64,000 bases of DNA from assembly GCF_023008405.1 (NCBI RefSeq), contig NZ_CP095376.1, positions 9,156,501 through 9,220,500 of the forward strand. Reading direction: 5' to 3'. The number at the start of each line of letters is the position of its first letter. Position 1 is the first letter of the stretch. Below the pieces are notes generated by a model. It worked only from the letters and a program-made list of their open reading frames with translations, was not told the origin of the DNA and searched no databases. Shown piece by piece: positions 36,582 to 44,133 of the stretch. The stretch comes from Amycolatopsis sp. FBCC-B4732 (GTDB lineage: Bacteria; Actinomycetota; Actinomycetes; Mycobacteriales; Pseudonocardiaceae). The position numbers and the translations under genes are program-made.

Positions 36582-37409
36582 ATGGCCCGCATGAAACCCT
36601 TCCGCTTCGGTATCGTCGCCGGCTTCGCGCCCGACCTCACCGCCTGGACCGCCCAGGCGCGGCGGGTCGAAGAGCTCGGGTACGACACCCTCCTCGCCAC
36701 CGATCCCGTCGGGACCTCCGATCCCTTCGTCCTCCTCGGCGCCGCCGCCGCGGTCACCACGCGGCTGAGGCTCGGCACCTTCGTCCTCGCCGATCCCTTC
36801 CGGGACGCGCGGGCGCTCGGCTGGCAGGCGCAGACGCTCCACCGGCAGACCGGCGGTCGCTTCGAACTCGGGCTCGGTGTCGGGCGGCCCGGCGCCGAAG
36901 AGCAAACCCAGAGGCTCGGCCGGGAATTCCCCTCAGCGGGTGAGCGTGTCACACGGATGGCGGAAACCATCGCGTACCTCAAGCGGACCGCCGACCGGCC
37001 GCCGTTGGTACTTGCCGGCGGGGGGCCGAAAATGCTCGCGCTCGCCGCGCAAGAAGCCGACACCGTCACCTTCACCTGGGCGCCGAAAACGACCGAAGCC
37101 GAAGCCGGGTCCATTGTGGATCGATTCCGTGCGCTCGCCGGGTCCCGGCTGCCGGACATCGAGCTGGGGCTGAACCTGATGGCCGTCGGTGACGAGCCGT
37201 CGCCGGGGATCGCGCGGTGGGCCGGGGTGGACGTGCCCGAACTCGTCGCGGCCGATGCCGTCACCGTACTGCCAGAAGACCCTCGCCGTGCAACGGAAAA
37301 GCTTCTCCGGTGGCGGGAGCGGTGGGGGATTTCCTACGTCACGATCAACTCCGGCTACGCGGAACCGTTCGCCGCCATCGCCGCGGAGGCGCGCACGGCA
37401 GGTGGGTGA
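36582..37409 (+). CDS. LLM-class F420-dependent oxidoreductase-like protein
   Basis: A 275-residue bacterial-luciferase-like TIM barrel. It starts MARMKPFRFGIVAGFAPDLT, with VEELGYDTLLATDPVGTSDP, RLRLGTFVLADPFRDARALG and GRFELGLGVGRPGAEEQTQR, the standard pattern of actinobacterial LLM proteins annotated with a TIGR03621-like F420 domain. The cofactor (F420 or FMN) and substrate are inferred only from family. A second in-frame ATG three codons downstream is equally possible. It follows a 330-bp region without intact genes. Confidence 0.85.
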   Translation: MARMKPFRFGIVAGFAPDLTAWTAQARRVEELGYDTLLATDPVGTSDPFVLLGAAAAVTTRLRLGTFVLADPFRDARALGWQAQTLHRQTGGRFELGLGVGRPGAEEQTQRLGREFPSAGERVTRMAETIAYLKRTADRPPLVLAGGGPKMLALAAQEADTVTFTWAPKTTEAEAGSIVDRFRALAGSRLPDIELGLNLMAVGDEPSPGIARWAGVDVPELVAADAVTVLPEDPRRATEKLLRWRERWGISYVTINSGYAEPFAAIAAEARTAGG

Positions 37410-37481
37410 GTGGCCTTCCGATCTTGCGGACCTGCGCCTACGCTCCAATGTTCGTATTCGGGAGTGCTTCGGAGCGTTGTG

Positions 37482-37826
37482 ATGACCGGTCAGCGAACAC
37501 GCACGATCGACCGGGGGGAACAGGCGGAGCTGAGCCAGCTGCTCGCCGCGGGCCCGTTCGACGTGGCCTTGCGAGCGGCGATCCGGGCCCGTGGGCTCGG
37601 GCTCGATCGGATCCGCTATCGCTTGCGTGGCAGGGGAACCGTGGTCAGCCTGGCCACCCTCAGCCACTGGCAGTCCGGGCGGTGCCGCCCGGAACGCGCG
37701 GAATCGTTGGAGGCCTTGCGGAATCTCGAGGACATCCTGAACGTGCCGGACGGCTCGCTCAGCAGGCTCCTCGGGCCACCGCGAGGGAGAACGCGGTTCC
37801 ACGCGCAGCCGCCGCCGCTCAACTGA
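37482..37826 (+). CDS. HTH DNA-binding protein of unknown role
   Basis: A 114-residue protein. The middle, FDVALRAAIRARGLGLDRIR, YRLRGRGTVVSLATLSHWQS and GRCRPERAESLEALRNLEDI, reads as an XRE-like helix-turn-helix. I do not recognise a named subfamily. The ATG at 37482 begins MTGQRTRTIDRGEQAELSQL. There is a GTG three bases upstream in the same frame. It stands alone between an oxidoreductase and an alcohol dehydrogenase and may regulate either. Confidence 0.72.
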   Translation: MTGQRTRTIDRGEQAELSQLLAAGPFDVALRAAIRARGLGLDRIRYRLRGRGTVVSLATLSHWQSGRCRPERAESLEALRNLEDILNVPDGSLSRLLGPPRGRTRFHAQPPPLN

Positions 37827-37859
37827 GCGGCCGCAAGGGAAACACGTAGGCTCGCGGCC

Positions 37860-38918
37860 ATGCGAGCTGTCGTGATCGAAGAGTTCTGCGCTCCGCCCGT
37901 CGTGCGGGACGTGCCGGAGCCGGTGGCGCCGCCGGGTGGTGCCGTGATCGAGGTCGACGCGACCGGCGTGTGCCGCAGCGACTGGCACACCTGGCAGGGT
38001 CACGACACCGCCGTGACGCTGCCGCACGTCGCCGGGCACGAGCTCGCCGGCCGGGTCGTCGCGCTCGGCGAAGGCGTGCGCGGGTGGGCCCTCGGCGCGC
38101 GCGTCACCGTGCCGTTCGTCTGCGCGTGCGGGACCTGCGCCCAGTGCGCGCGCGGCGACCAGCAGATCTGCGACCGCGAGTTCCAGCCCGGTGCGACGCA
38201 TTGGGGTTCCTTCGCCGAGCGCGTCGCCATCGAGCACGCCGAGACGAACCTGGTGGCGCTGCCGGACTCGATGGGCGCCGCCGAAGCCGCCGCCCTCGGC
38301 TGCCGGTTCGGCACGGCGTTCCGCGCGGTGCTGCGGCAGGGCCGGGTCACCGCCGGGCAGTGGGTCTCGGTGTACGGCTGCGGCGGCGTCGGGATCTCCG
38401 CCGTCCTGCTGGCAGTCGCCGCGGGCGCCGAGGTGGTCGCGGTCGACGTCTCGCCGGCGGCGCTGGAGCTCGCCGCGAAGTCGGGTGCGGTGCTGACCGT
38501 CGACGCGTCGGCGTTCGACGGCCCGGAAGCCGTCGCGGCGCACGTGCGCGAGCTGACCGGGGGCGGCACGCACGTCTCGCTCGACTGCCTCGGGTCGCCC
38601 TCGACCTGCGCCGCGTCCGTCGGCAGCCTCCGCAAGCGCGGGCGCCACGTCCAGGCCGGCCTGATGCCGCCGTCGCAGGGCGTCGCGCCGATCCCGATGC
38701 ACCGGGTCATCGGCGGCGAGCTGGAGCTGGTCGGCATCCACGGGCTCCAGGCCCACGAATACCCGGAGCTGCTGCGGGTCGTCGAGACGGCCGGGATCGA
38801 CCTCGCCGCGCTGATCGGGCGCCGGATCGGGCTCGACGACGTCCCGGCCGCGCTGGCCGGGATGAACGACCCCGCGCCGGCGCGGGCGGGCGTCACGGTC
38901 GTGACTTTCGGTGACTGA
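37860..38918 (+). CDS. Zinc-dependent alcohol dehydrogenase family protein
   Basis: A 352-residue medium-chain dehydrogenase. The catalytic zinc site is in ATGVCRSDWHTWQGHDT and AGHELAGRVVALGEGVRGW; the structural-zinc cysteines are in VCACGTCAQCARGDQQICD; the Rossmann loop is WVSVYGCGGVGISAVLLAVA. The C-terminal GLMPPSQGVAPIPMHRVIGG resembles the group annotated as alcohol or sorbitol dehydrogenases. It is distinct from the mycothiol enzyme at 13789. Substrate unknown. Confidence 0.92.
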   Translation: MRAVVIEEFCAPPVVRDVPEPVAPPGGAVIEVDATGVCRSDWHTWQGHDTAVTLPHVAGHELAGRVVALGEGVRGWALGARVTVPFVCACGTCAQCARGDQQICDREFQPGATHWGSFAERVAIEHAETNLVALPDSMGAAEAAALGCRFGTAFRAVLRQGRVTAGQWVSVYGCGGVGISAVLLAVAAGAEVVAVDVSPAALELAAKSGAVLTVDASAFDGPEAVAAHVRELTGGGTHVSLDCLGSPSTCAASVGSLRKRGRHVQAGLMPPSQGVAPIPMHRVIGGELELVGIHGLQAHEYPELLRVVETAGIDLAALIGRRIGLDDVPAALAGMNDPAPARAGVTVVTFGD

Positions 38919-39000
38919 TCCGCGGCGCCCTGGTCAAGTGACCCGTTCGTAGCTGATCCACGCTGGCGTTGTGACATTCAGGTGTGGGAACGTCTTTTCC

Positions 39001-39168
39001 ATGGTGGCCCAGGGCGAGGGGATTCGGCCGCAGGAGCTTCCCGTTGGTCCGTTGGGACGGCTCCTGCGGCAGTTCACCACCGCGGACGTCACGTTCCGCG
39101 GTCACCACCTCGCGCCCTCGATGATCACCGAACGTGCGCGACGGGAGCTTCCGGCACAATCGAGGTGA
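39001..39168 (+). CDS. Possible small protein coupled to alkB
   Basis: A 55-codon ORF starting MVAQGEGIRPQELPVGPLGR and continuing LLRQFTTADVTFRGHHLAPS. A GTG at 38971 would add ten residues. Its TGA overlaps the alkB ATG as TGATG (39166-39170), the usual sign of translational coupling. No family was recognised and ORFs of this size are frequent by chance in such DNA, so the support is the overlap and the plausible composition only. Confidence 0.35.
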   Translation: MVAQGEGIRPQELPVGPLGRLLRQFTTADVTFRGHHLAPSMITERARRELPAQSR

Positions 39169-39788
39169 TGGACGCCCTCCTGCCGCGCCCGCGCGCCGAG
39201 ATCGCGCCCGGCGCGGTGCACCTGCCCGACTGGCTCGGTTTCGACGAGCAGCGCGAGTTCGTCGCGGCCTGCCGCGGCTGGTCCGGCTACCGCCACACCC
39301 GCCTGCCGAACGGCGGCCTGATGTCGGTGAAGTCCGTCTGCCTCGGCTGGCACTGGTACCCGTACGGCTACTCGCGCACCACCGGCGAGGGCGAGCCGGT
39401 GCTGCCGTTCCCGGACTGGCTCGGCGACCTCGGCCGCCGCGCGCTGGCGGCCGCGACCGGTGAGCAGGCCTACGAGCCGGACGTCGCGCTGGTCAACTTC
39501 TACGACGCCACCGCGAAGATGGGGCTGCACCAGGACAAGGACGAGCGCAGCCTGGCGCCGGTGGTCTCGTTCAGCCTCGGCGACGCGTGCGTGTTCCGCT
39601 TCGGCAACACCGAAACGCGCGGCAAACCGTACACCGACGTCGAACTCCGCTCGGGCGACGTCTTCGTGTTCGGCGGCCCGTCCCGGCTCGCGTACCACGG
39701 CGTCCCGAAGACGTTGCCCGGCACGGCTGACCCGGCGCTCGGCCTGACCGGGCGGCTGAACATCACGCTGCGGGTGTCCGGGCTCTAG
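39168..39788 (+). CDS. alkB: AlkB-family 2-oxoglutarate/Fe(II) dioxygenase
   Basis: A 206-residue enzyme for oxidative removal of alkyl groups from DNA or RNA bases, releasing formaldehyde. Iron ligands are HQDKDE (HxD) and the His in SRLAYHGVPK; the 2-oxoglutarate arginines lie in TGRLNITLRVSGL. PNGGLMSVKSVCLGWHWYPY is the substrate loop. It is an AlkB rather than a generic 2OG enzyme because of the VVSFSLGDACVFRFG and FVFGGPSRLAYHG text. ATG 39168 is preceded by GAGG. An AlkD-like protein is encoded at 47769. Confidence 0.92.
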   Translation: MDALLPRPRAEIAPGAVHLPDWLGFDEQREFVAACRGWSGYRHTRLPNGGLMSVKSVCLGWHWYPYGYSRTTGEGEPVLPFPDWLGDLGRRALAAATGEQAYEPDVALVNFYDATAKMGLHQDKDERSLAPVVSFSLGDACVFRFGNTETRGKPYTDVELRSGDVFVFGGPSRLAYHGVPKTLPGTADPALGLTGRLNITLRVSGL

Positions 39789-40236
39789 TCCTCTATGGAC
39801 TCAAGTCTCCTTCGGAGAGTTGGTAGTGCTGACGCACTCGATCGCAACATGTTGTAGGCGTAGGCTTTTCCGATGGTCTCGGCTGTATGAGCGCTGCTTT
39901 CAGCGCAGGTAGACTGCCCCGAAGTCGAAGTGCAGAAACTGGACAAAACATAGACAAGAGCTGGTCAATAACCGGCCGACAGCTGCGAACTGCGTCCTCC
40001 GTGTCTGACTCTTAACCGTGCGATCTGTCTGATGGTCCAGGCGGTCTCGCGGAGGGGGTCTCCGGTTGCAGCCGGCGACCCCCTCGAATCTGTCACCGAT
40101 CAGCTACCCTCTGTAGCGATACTTCCCTTTGTGCTCGCGGTGAGTGAGAATCGTCATGTCCGCGTGGTTGGAGCTGCAACTCCAGCCGCACCTCCCGGAC
40201 GACGCCTGGACCGCAGAACAGAAAGGATCGCGTCCG
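39789..40236. other. 448-bp lower-GC intergenic region
   Basis: No convincing gene. Counted directly, 39841-39960 is 52% G+C (62 of 120), far below the flanking genes. The region carries a strong hairpin at 40052-40085 and leads into the two-gene cassette. It may be the promoter and left flank of a transferred segment. Confidence 0.5.
40052..40085 (+). other. Strong RNA-type hairpin upstream of the cassette
   Basis: GAGGGGGTC-T-CCGG / TTGCAG / CCGG-C-GACCCCCTC gives 13 paired bases with a single internal mismatch. No T-run follows, so it is not a simple terminator for the plus strand. It could be a leader element, a small RNA or a processing signal. Confidence 0.55.
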
Positions 40237-40470
40237 ATGTCAGCACTTCACAGGCGAGAGCCTTGTGTCCCGGATCCCTCCCCGTCGGGGTTGGGTGGTC
40301 TGTCGTTGCGAACGATCGTCATCGTTATCGCAATCCAGACCTTCATCGGGTTCTTGATCACTCGTGGCTACCCGCTCGGCGCGGCGCTGGCCGCGTCTGG
40401 TGCCATCTGTGCGCTCGCGAGCCGGATTGGACCTCGGCTTGCCGAGGTCCGGCCTCGCCGGATTGTTTGA
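40237..40470 (+). CDS. Small two-helix membrane protein
   Basis: A 77-residue protein starting MSALHRREPCVPDPSPSGLG. It has two hydrophobic stretches, LRTIVIVIAIQTFIGFLI and LGAALAASGAICALASRI, and a basic tail (RPRRIV). AGAAAGGA precedes the ATG; in-frame ATG and GTG codons at 40156 and 40144 could extend it by up to 31 residues. The codon use is less GC-biased than in neighbouring genes. It is followed 113 bp later by the 326-residue gene, and the pair looks like one functional unit. No known family was recognised. Confidence 0.6.
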   Translation: MSALHRREPCVPDPSPSGLGGLSLRTIVIVIAIQTFIGFLITRGYPLGAALAASGAICALASRIGPRLAEVRPRRIV

Positions 40471-40583
40471 CCATGGCCGCGCGGAAGCGATCTTGCGTCA
40501 GTCTGGCGGAGGGTCTCGGTGAGGCCAGCTTCCGTGCGGCCAGTTCACTGTTCAGGCTCTCGTAAGTGTGCCGAGGAGGAACA

Positions 40584-41564
40584 GTGGACCTGAGTGCGGC
40601 GGACGTGGTCGGTGAGCTGAAGGTTCTCCGCAAGGGGAGGGCAATCTTCACCACACCGCTCGGCGATCGGGTTGGCCCGGCGTTGCGCCGCACATGTGGC
40701 ATTTTGGAAGATGACGACACCGTGGAGATCCGGCGTAAAATCGCGAATCGCTTGCGCCCGCTTGTCGAGACGTTGCCGGAGGATCTGAAGATCGCGCTGC
40801 TGGGCGCGTTCGCGCTGGACGAAGCCGCGCGGAAGCCGTTCTACCAGGAGCGGGTGCGCTGGGCGGCGATCACGCTGGACCGCGACGAGCGCACCGTCCG
40901 GCGGCGCATCGACGACGGCATCGAGCAGATCGCGGCAATGGCGGTGGCGGCGGGCCGGCAGCAGTCTCCGTCGCCCTACCCGAGCCGCAGTTGGCACACC
41001 GAAGAACTGCGCGTCTCACTGGCGCTGGATCAGCCGGTGGCGGAGGTGTTCGAAATCCGGCGGGTGGTCGCGGACGCGGACGAAATCAGTGAACTCGATC
41101 TCGCGCTGACGCTCACCACGGCCGCCGATTCCGGATCATCGGTGAGTGTTGCAGATCTTGAGGTCGACGTGTTCCACGGCGGTGTACTCACTAGGCGCGA
41201 GATGGAGTCGAGCGACCGTGTTGGCCTCGCATTACGGTTGCCGGCGCCCTTGCGGCGCGGGCAGCGGCACGATATAGCACTGCGGTTCCGAGCGCGTTTG
41301 CGGGAGCCGCACTATGTGTGCGTCCCGCGGCATCCCTGCGAGTTGTTCGACTTGCACGTCCGGTTCGGGGATCAGGTGCCCGAGCGGATCGTGATGCTGC
41401 AGAAGGCGTTTCAGAACGACGCGCGCGACCGGTTCCCGCGCGGCACGGCGCTGACCGCCGACGACGCCGGCGAAGTGCACGTTCAGTTTCGGCACCTTGC
41501 GCCCGGATTCGCCTATGGGGTCAGGTGGGACTCGAGTGAAGCCGCGGGGGTTCACTCGCATTGA
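40584..41564 (+). CDS. Unknown protein with N-terminal helical/HTH-like domain and C-terminal beta-rich domain
   Basis: A 326-residue protein starting at GTG (GAGGAACA upstream) with VDLSAADVVGELKVLRKGRA. Residues 1-120 are helical and include RVGPALRRTCGILEDDDTVE, LVETLPEDLKIALLGAFALD and FYQERVRWAAITLDRDERTV followed by RRRIDDGIEQI, which reads as a helix-turn-helix. From residue 150 the text is beta-rich (ELDLALTLTTAADSG, PHYVCVPRHPCELFDLHVRF). I have the impression that similar N-terminal regions occur in other actinomycete hypothetical proteins, but no function is known to me. It could be a sensor/effector with the small membrane protein encoded upstream. Confidence 0.7.
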   Translation: MDLSAADVVGELKVLRKGRAIFTTPLGDRVGPALRRTCGILEDDDTVEIRRKIANRLRPLVETLPEDLKIALLGAFALDEAARKPFYQERVRWAAITLDRDERTVRRRIDDGIEQIAAMAVAAGRQQSPSPYPSRSWHTEELRVSLALDQPVAEVFEIRRVVADADEISELDLALTLTTAADSGSSVSVADLEVDVFHGGVLTRREMESSDRVGLALRLPAPLRRGQRHDIALRFRARLREPHYVCVPRHPCELFDLHVRFGDQVPERIVMLQKAFQNDARDRFPRGTALTADDAGEVHVQFRHLAPGFAYGVRWDSSEAAGVHSH

Positions 41565-41590
41565 GCTGATTCGGGTCTCGAACGACAGCT

Positions 41591-42172
41591 CTAGTCCTCC
41601 GTGAACTCTTCTTCCTCCGGCACGACGACGAGCCGGACGGCGAGTACGCGCGAACCCTCCGGGTGCTGCCCCGGCTCGCTGACGTACTTCCAGACCAGGT
41701 TCTGGTACTCCTCGACGAACGAGGCGGCCTGCTCCTTCGTCAGGGTCAGCCCCGAGCGGTGGATCTGGTTCCAGCCGCCCGCGCTGTCGTAGCCGGCGTA
41801 CGCGCGCGTGACCAGGCCCAGGTCGTGGCTCAGCTTCAGCGCGCCCAGCTTCATTGCGGCCTCGCGCTCGTCCGGCGTCATCTCGAGGCCCGGCGGGGTG
41901 TAGATGTCCTTCGCCAGCGACTTCCACCAGCGCTCGCGGCCGTCGCCGCGGTCCTCGATCTCCGCGATCAGGTCGAGGTCGGCGAGTTTGCGCAGGTGGT
42001 AGCTCGTCGTCCCGGTGCTTTCGCCGAGGGCCTTGGCGACGCTCGTCGAGTTCGCTTCGCCGTGTTTGCCCAGGTAGGACAGGATGTCGCGGCGCACCGG
42101 GTTCGCGAGGGCCTTGTAGAAGGCCTTGAGATCCGCGCCGGTGAGCACGCGCTTCTCGGGACGTTGGACCAT
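41591..42172 (-). CDS. ArsR-type winged-helix regulator
   Basis: A 193-residue regulator. The N-terminal HTH_20-like domain is LKAFYKALANPVRRDILSYL, then GKHGEANSTSVAKALGESTG and TTSYHLRKLADLDLIAEIED, followed by a helical C-terminal region with many acidic residues at the end (VVVPEEEEFTED). The metal-binding cysteines of classic ArsR are absent, so it probably senses a different ligand. It is divergent from two tiny membrane-protein genes, with an inverted repeat between them. Confidence 0.88.
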   Translation of the reverse strand: MVQRPEKRVLTGADLKAFYKALANPVRRDILSYLGKHGEANSTSVAKALGESTGTTSYHLRKLADLDLIAEIEDRGDGRERWWKSLAKDIYTPPGLEMTPDEREAAMKLGALKLSHDLGLVTRAYAGYDSAGGWNQIHRSGLTLTKEQAASFVEEYQNLVWKYVSEPGQHPEGSRVLAVRLVVVPEEEEFTED

Positions 42173-42187
42173 GGCCGGAGCGTACTA

Positions 42188-42213
42188 CAGAGACTGTTTG
42201 CAAAAAATCTCTG
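42188..42213. promoter_or_regulatory. Inverted repeat between regulator and membrane-protein genes
   Basis: CAGAGA (42188-42193) and TCTCTG (42208-42213) are perfect inverted arms with 14 bp between, themselves centred on TTTGCAAA. The stretch is AT-rich relative to its surroundings and starts 16 bp upstream of the regulator's start codon. It is a good candidate operator. Confidence 0.55.
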
Positions 42214-42249
42214 CAATCGGCTACCTTGGATCGGAGATTGGGGGTCACG

Positions 42250-42501
42250 ATGAAGAAGCTGTTCTGGGCGGCGGGGTTGTGCCTGCTGGCCACGGCCTGG
42301 CTGCTCGGCCGCGAGGATCCGCGGACGCCGTTCGCCGCGATCGGCACGGCGACGCTGCTGCTCACCGACGCTTGGTTCGACGTCGTCGCCGTCGGCGACG
42401 ACGTCGTGTTTTCCCTGCTCATGGCCGGTCTCGAGGTACCGCCGGTGCTGGCGTGCCTGTCCGTCGCCCTGCCGCGGCCGGCGGTGCCCGCCCATGTCTG
42501 A
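42250..42501 (+). CDS. Small membrane protein
   Basis: An 83-residue protein with two or three hydrophobic stretches (LFWAAGLCLLATAWLLG, FAAIGTATLLLTDAWFDVVA, VFSLLMAGLEVPPVLACLSV). ATG 42250 is preferred to an in-frame start at 42226 because it begins MKKLFWAAG, a natural membrane-protein start. It is divergent from the ArsR-type regulator and overlaps the next small gene by 8 bp, so the two are translated together. Family not recognised; regulators of this type often control such small membrane proteins. Confidence 0.72.
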   Translation: MKKLFWAAGLCLLATAWLLGREDPRTPFAAIGTATLLLTDAWFDVVAVGDDVVFSLLMAGLEVPPVLACLSVALPRPAVPAHV

Positions 42502-42664
42502 GCTGAGCCCGCGGCTGCGCGACGAGATCGACGACCAGGTCGCGGAAGCCCTCGACGCTTACCTCGCCGAGCAGGGCGACGTCCACCGCGCCCGCCGCGT
42601 GTGGCCGCTGTGGCTCGCGATCGCCTTCACCAACATCGCGTGGCTGGTGGTCGTGAGTGTCTAG
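42494..42664 (+). CDS. 56-residue single-span membrane protein
   Basis: MSELSPRLRDEIDDQVAEAL is followed by an amphipathic, charged helix and then a membrane segment WPLWLAIAFTNIAWLVVVSV at the C terminus. The ATG overlaps the end of the 83-residue gene by 8 bp. Its TAG lies inside the long palindrome at 42650-42695, so the palindrome encodes the protein's last residues. This tail-anchored layout suggests a small subunit or regulator of the protein encoded upstream. Confidence 0.65.
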   Translation: MSELSPRLRDEIDDQVAEALDAYLAEQGDVHRARRVWPLWLAIAFTNIAWLVVVSV

Positions 42665-42695
42665 GGCGGTTCTGACCGCCCTAGACACTCACGAC
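42650..42695. repeat. Long palindrome (copy A) overlapping the ends of two convergent genes
   Basis: The inner 20-base arms are TCGTGAGTGTCTAGGGCGGT and its exact complement, around TCTG, extended by one more G-C pair on each side (21-bp stem). It contains the stop codons of the 56-residue gene (+) and of pxpC (-). A second copy is at 52911-52954. It can serve as a bidirectional terminator. Confidence 0.88.
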
Positions 42696-43525
42696 GCGGG
42701 ACGGAAGCGCACGGTCTGACCCGGCCGCAGCTGGGCCGCGAGGTCGAGGTCGGCCTCCTCGACGACGGCGATCACCGGGTAGCCGCCGGTCGTCGGGTGG
42801 TCGGCGTGGAACAGGATCGGGCGGCCGGACGGCGGGACCTGCAGCGAGCCCGGGACGCACGCCTCGGACGGCAGCTCGTCGTGGCGCGCCCGGGCGAGCG
42901 GCGCGCCGGTAAACCGGATGCCGACGCGGTCCGAATCGGGCGAGACCGTGTACGCAGTGGACAGCAGGTCGTCCGGGGTGGCGAACCAGTCGCGACGCGG
43001 TCCCGGCGTCACCCGCAACACCGGCGATTCCGGCAACGCCGCCCGGGGTGCGAGGTCCACGACGGGGAACTCCCGCGGCGCCAGGCCGATCGGCAGCAGC
43101 ATGCCCGCGGCGAGCGGCGGCGGGCCCAGCTTTCCCAGCGTGTCCGTTGCCCGCGAGCCCAGCACCGGCGGCACGTCGATGCCGCCGCGCACCGCGACGT
43201 AGCAGCGCAGGCCCGAAGAAGCCGTGCCCAGCGCGAGTTCTTCGCCCGGCCACAACGTGATCGGCGAGTTCAAGCCGCCCTTCGACAGCGGGCAAGCGGC
43301 TCCGGTCACCGCGACCGTCGTGACGGCCGAAGCGCGCAGCACCAGTCCGCCCAGCGTCACCTCCAGAGCGGCCGCTCCACCGGGGTTCCCGACGAGCCGG
43401 TTGGCCAGCCGGAACGACGCGCGGTCGGCCGCGCCGGACCGGCCGACGCCCAGCGCCGCGTGCCCGGGGCGGCCGAGGTCCTGCACCGTCGTCGAGAAGC
43501 CCGGCCGCACGACTTCCAGCTTCAC
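42689..43525 (-). CDS. pxpC: 5-oxoprolinase subunit C (biotin-dependent carboxyltransferase family)
   Basis: A 278-residue KipA/PxpC subunit of the ATP-dependent prokaryotic 5-oxoprolinase PxpABC. It starts MKLEVVRPGFSTTVQDLGRP and has the family text GVGRSGAADRASFRLANRLV, CYVAVRGGIDVPPVLGSRAT, VSPDSDRVGIRFTGAPLARA and ILFHADHPTTGGYPVIAVV. Its ATG overlaps the pxpB stop. Its TGA lies in the palindrome at 42650-42695. Confidence 0.95.
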   Translation of the reverse strand: MKLEVVRPGFSTTVQDLGRPGHAALGVGRSGAADRASFRLANRLVGNPGGAAALEVTLGGLVLRASAVTTVAVTGAACPLSKGGLNSPITLWPGEELALGTASSGLRCYVAVRGGIDVPPVLGSRATDTLGKLGPPPLAAGMLLPIGLAPREFPVVDLAPRAALPESPVLRVTPGPRRDWFATPDDLLSTAYTVSPDSDRVGIRFTGAPLARARHDELPSEACVPGSLQVPPSGRPILFHADHPTTGGYPVIAVVEEADLDLAAQLRPGQTVRFRPAS

Positions 43526-44133
43526 GACGGCACCGCCGTGAACCGGACGCGGGTGCCCGGCGGCAGCAGGTTCGGCGGGTCGCGCTCGACGTCCCAGACC
43601 GGCACGTCCGTGCGGCCCAGCAGCCGCCAGCCGCCGGGGGACGCGCTCGGGTAGATCGCGCTGTACTCGCCCGCGATCGCCACCGAACCCGGCGGGATCC
43701 GGGTGCGCGGCGAAGACCGGCGGGACACGTGCAGGGCCGGGTCCGAGCCGGACAGGTACGCGAAACCCGGCGCGAACCCGCAGAACGCCGAAACGTACGA
43801 GCCGCCGCTGTGGCGGGCGATCAGCGCACCGATGCTCAGCCCCGTTTCCGCGGCGACCTCGGCCAGGTCTTCGCCGTCGTACACCACCGGGATCACCACC
43901 TCACCCGCGTCGGCCCTCGCACTGTCCACAGGGGACACTTCGCGCAGCACCGCGCCCAGCCGGCCGGCGTCGGTCACCGCCGGGTCGAAGCGGACCAGCA
44001 GCGTCCGCGCCGCCGGGACCAGCTCCTCGACGCCGTCCGGGGCCAGTTCCGCCAACGCCGCCTGGTAACCGAGCACGTCGCCGGTCTCGACCAGCACCGC
44101 GCGCCGTCCGCACGGCAGCAACCGGACGGTCAT
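43522..44133 (-). CDS. pxpB: 5-oxoprolinase subunit B
   Basis: A 203-residue KipI/PxpB subunit. Seen: VRLLPCGRRAVLVETGD, PVVYDGEDLAEVAAETGLSI, GSYVSAFCGFAPGFAYLSGS, PRTRIPPGSVAIAGEYSAIY and PGGWRLLGRTDVPVWDVERD, all typical of the family. It works with subunits A and C to open 5-oxoproline to glutamate. ATGA overlaps link it to pxpA before it and pxpC after it. Confidence 0.95.
   Translation of the reverse strand: MTVRLLPCGRRAVLVETGDVLGYQAALAELAPDGVEELVPAARTLLVRFDPAVTDAGRLGAVLREVSPVDSARADAGEVVIPVVYDGEDLAEVAAETGLSIGALIARHSGGSYVSAFCGFAPGFAYLSGSDPALHVSRRSSPRTRIPPGSVAIAGEYSAIYPSASPGGWRLLGRTDVPVWDVERDPPNLLPPGTRVRFTAVPS

Noticed and set aside
40032..40565. 177-codon plus-strand frame overlapping the small membrane-protein gene
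   Set aside because: It has Arg/Ser/Pro-rich shadow composition, and the alternative frame has a ribosome site and membrane segments.
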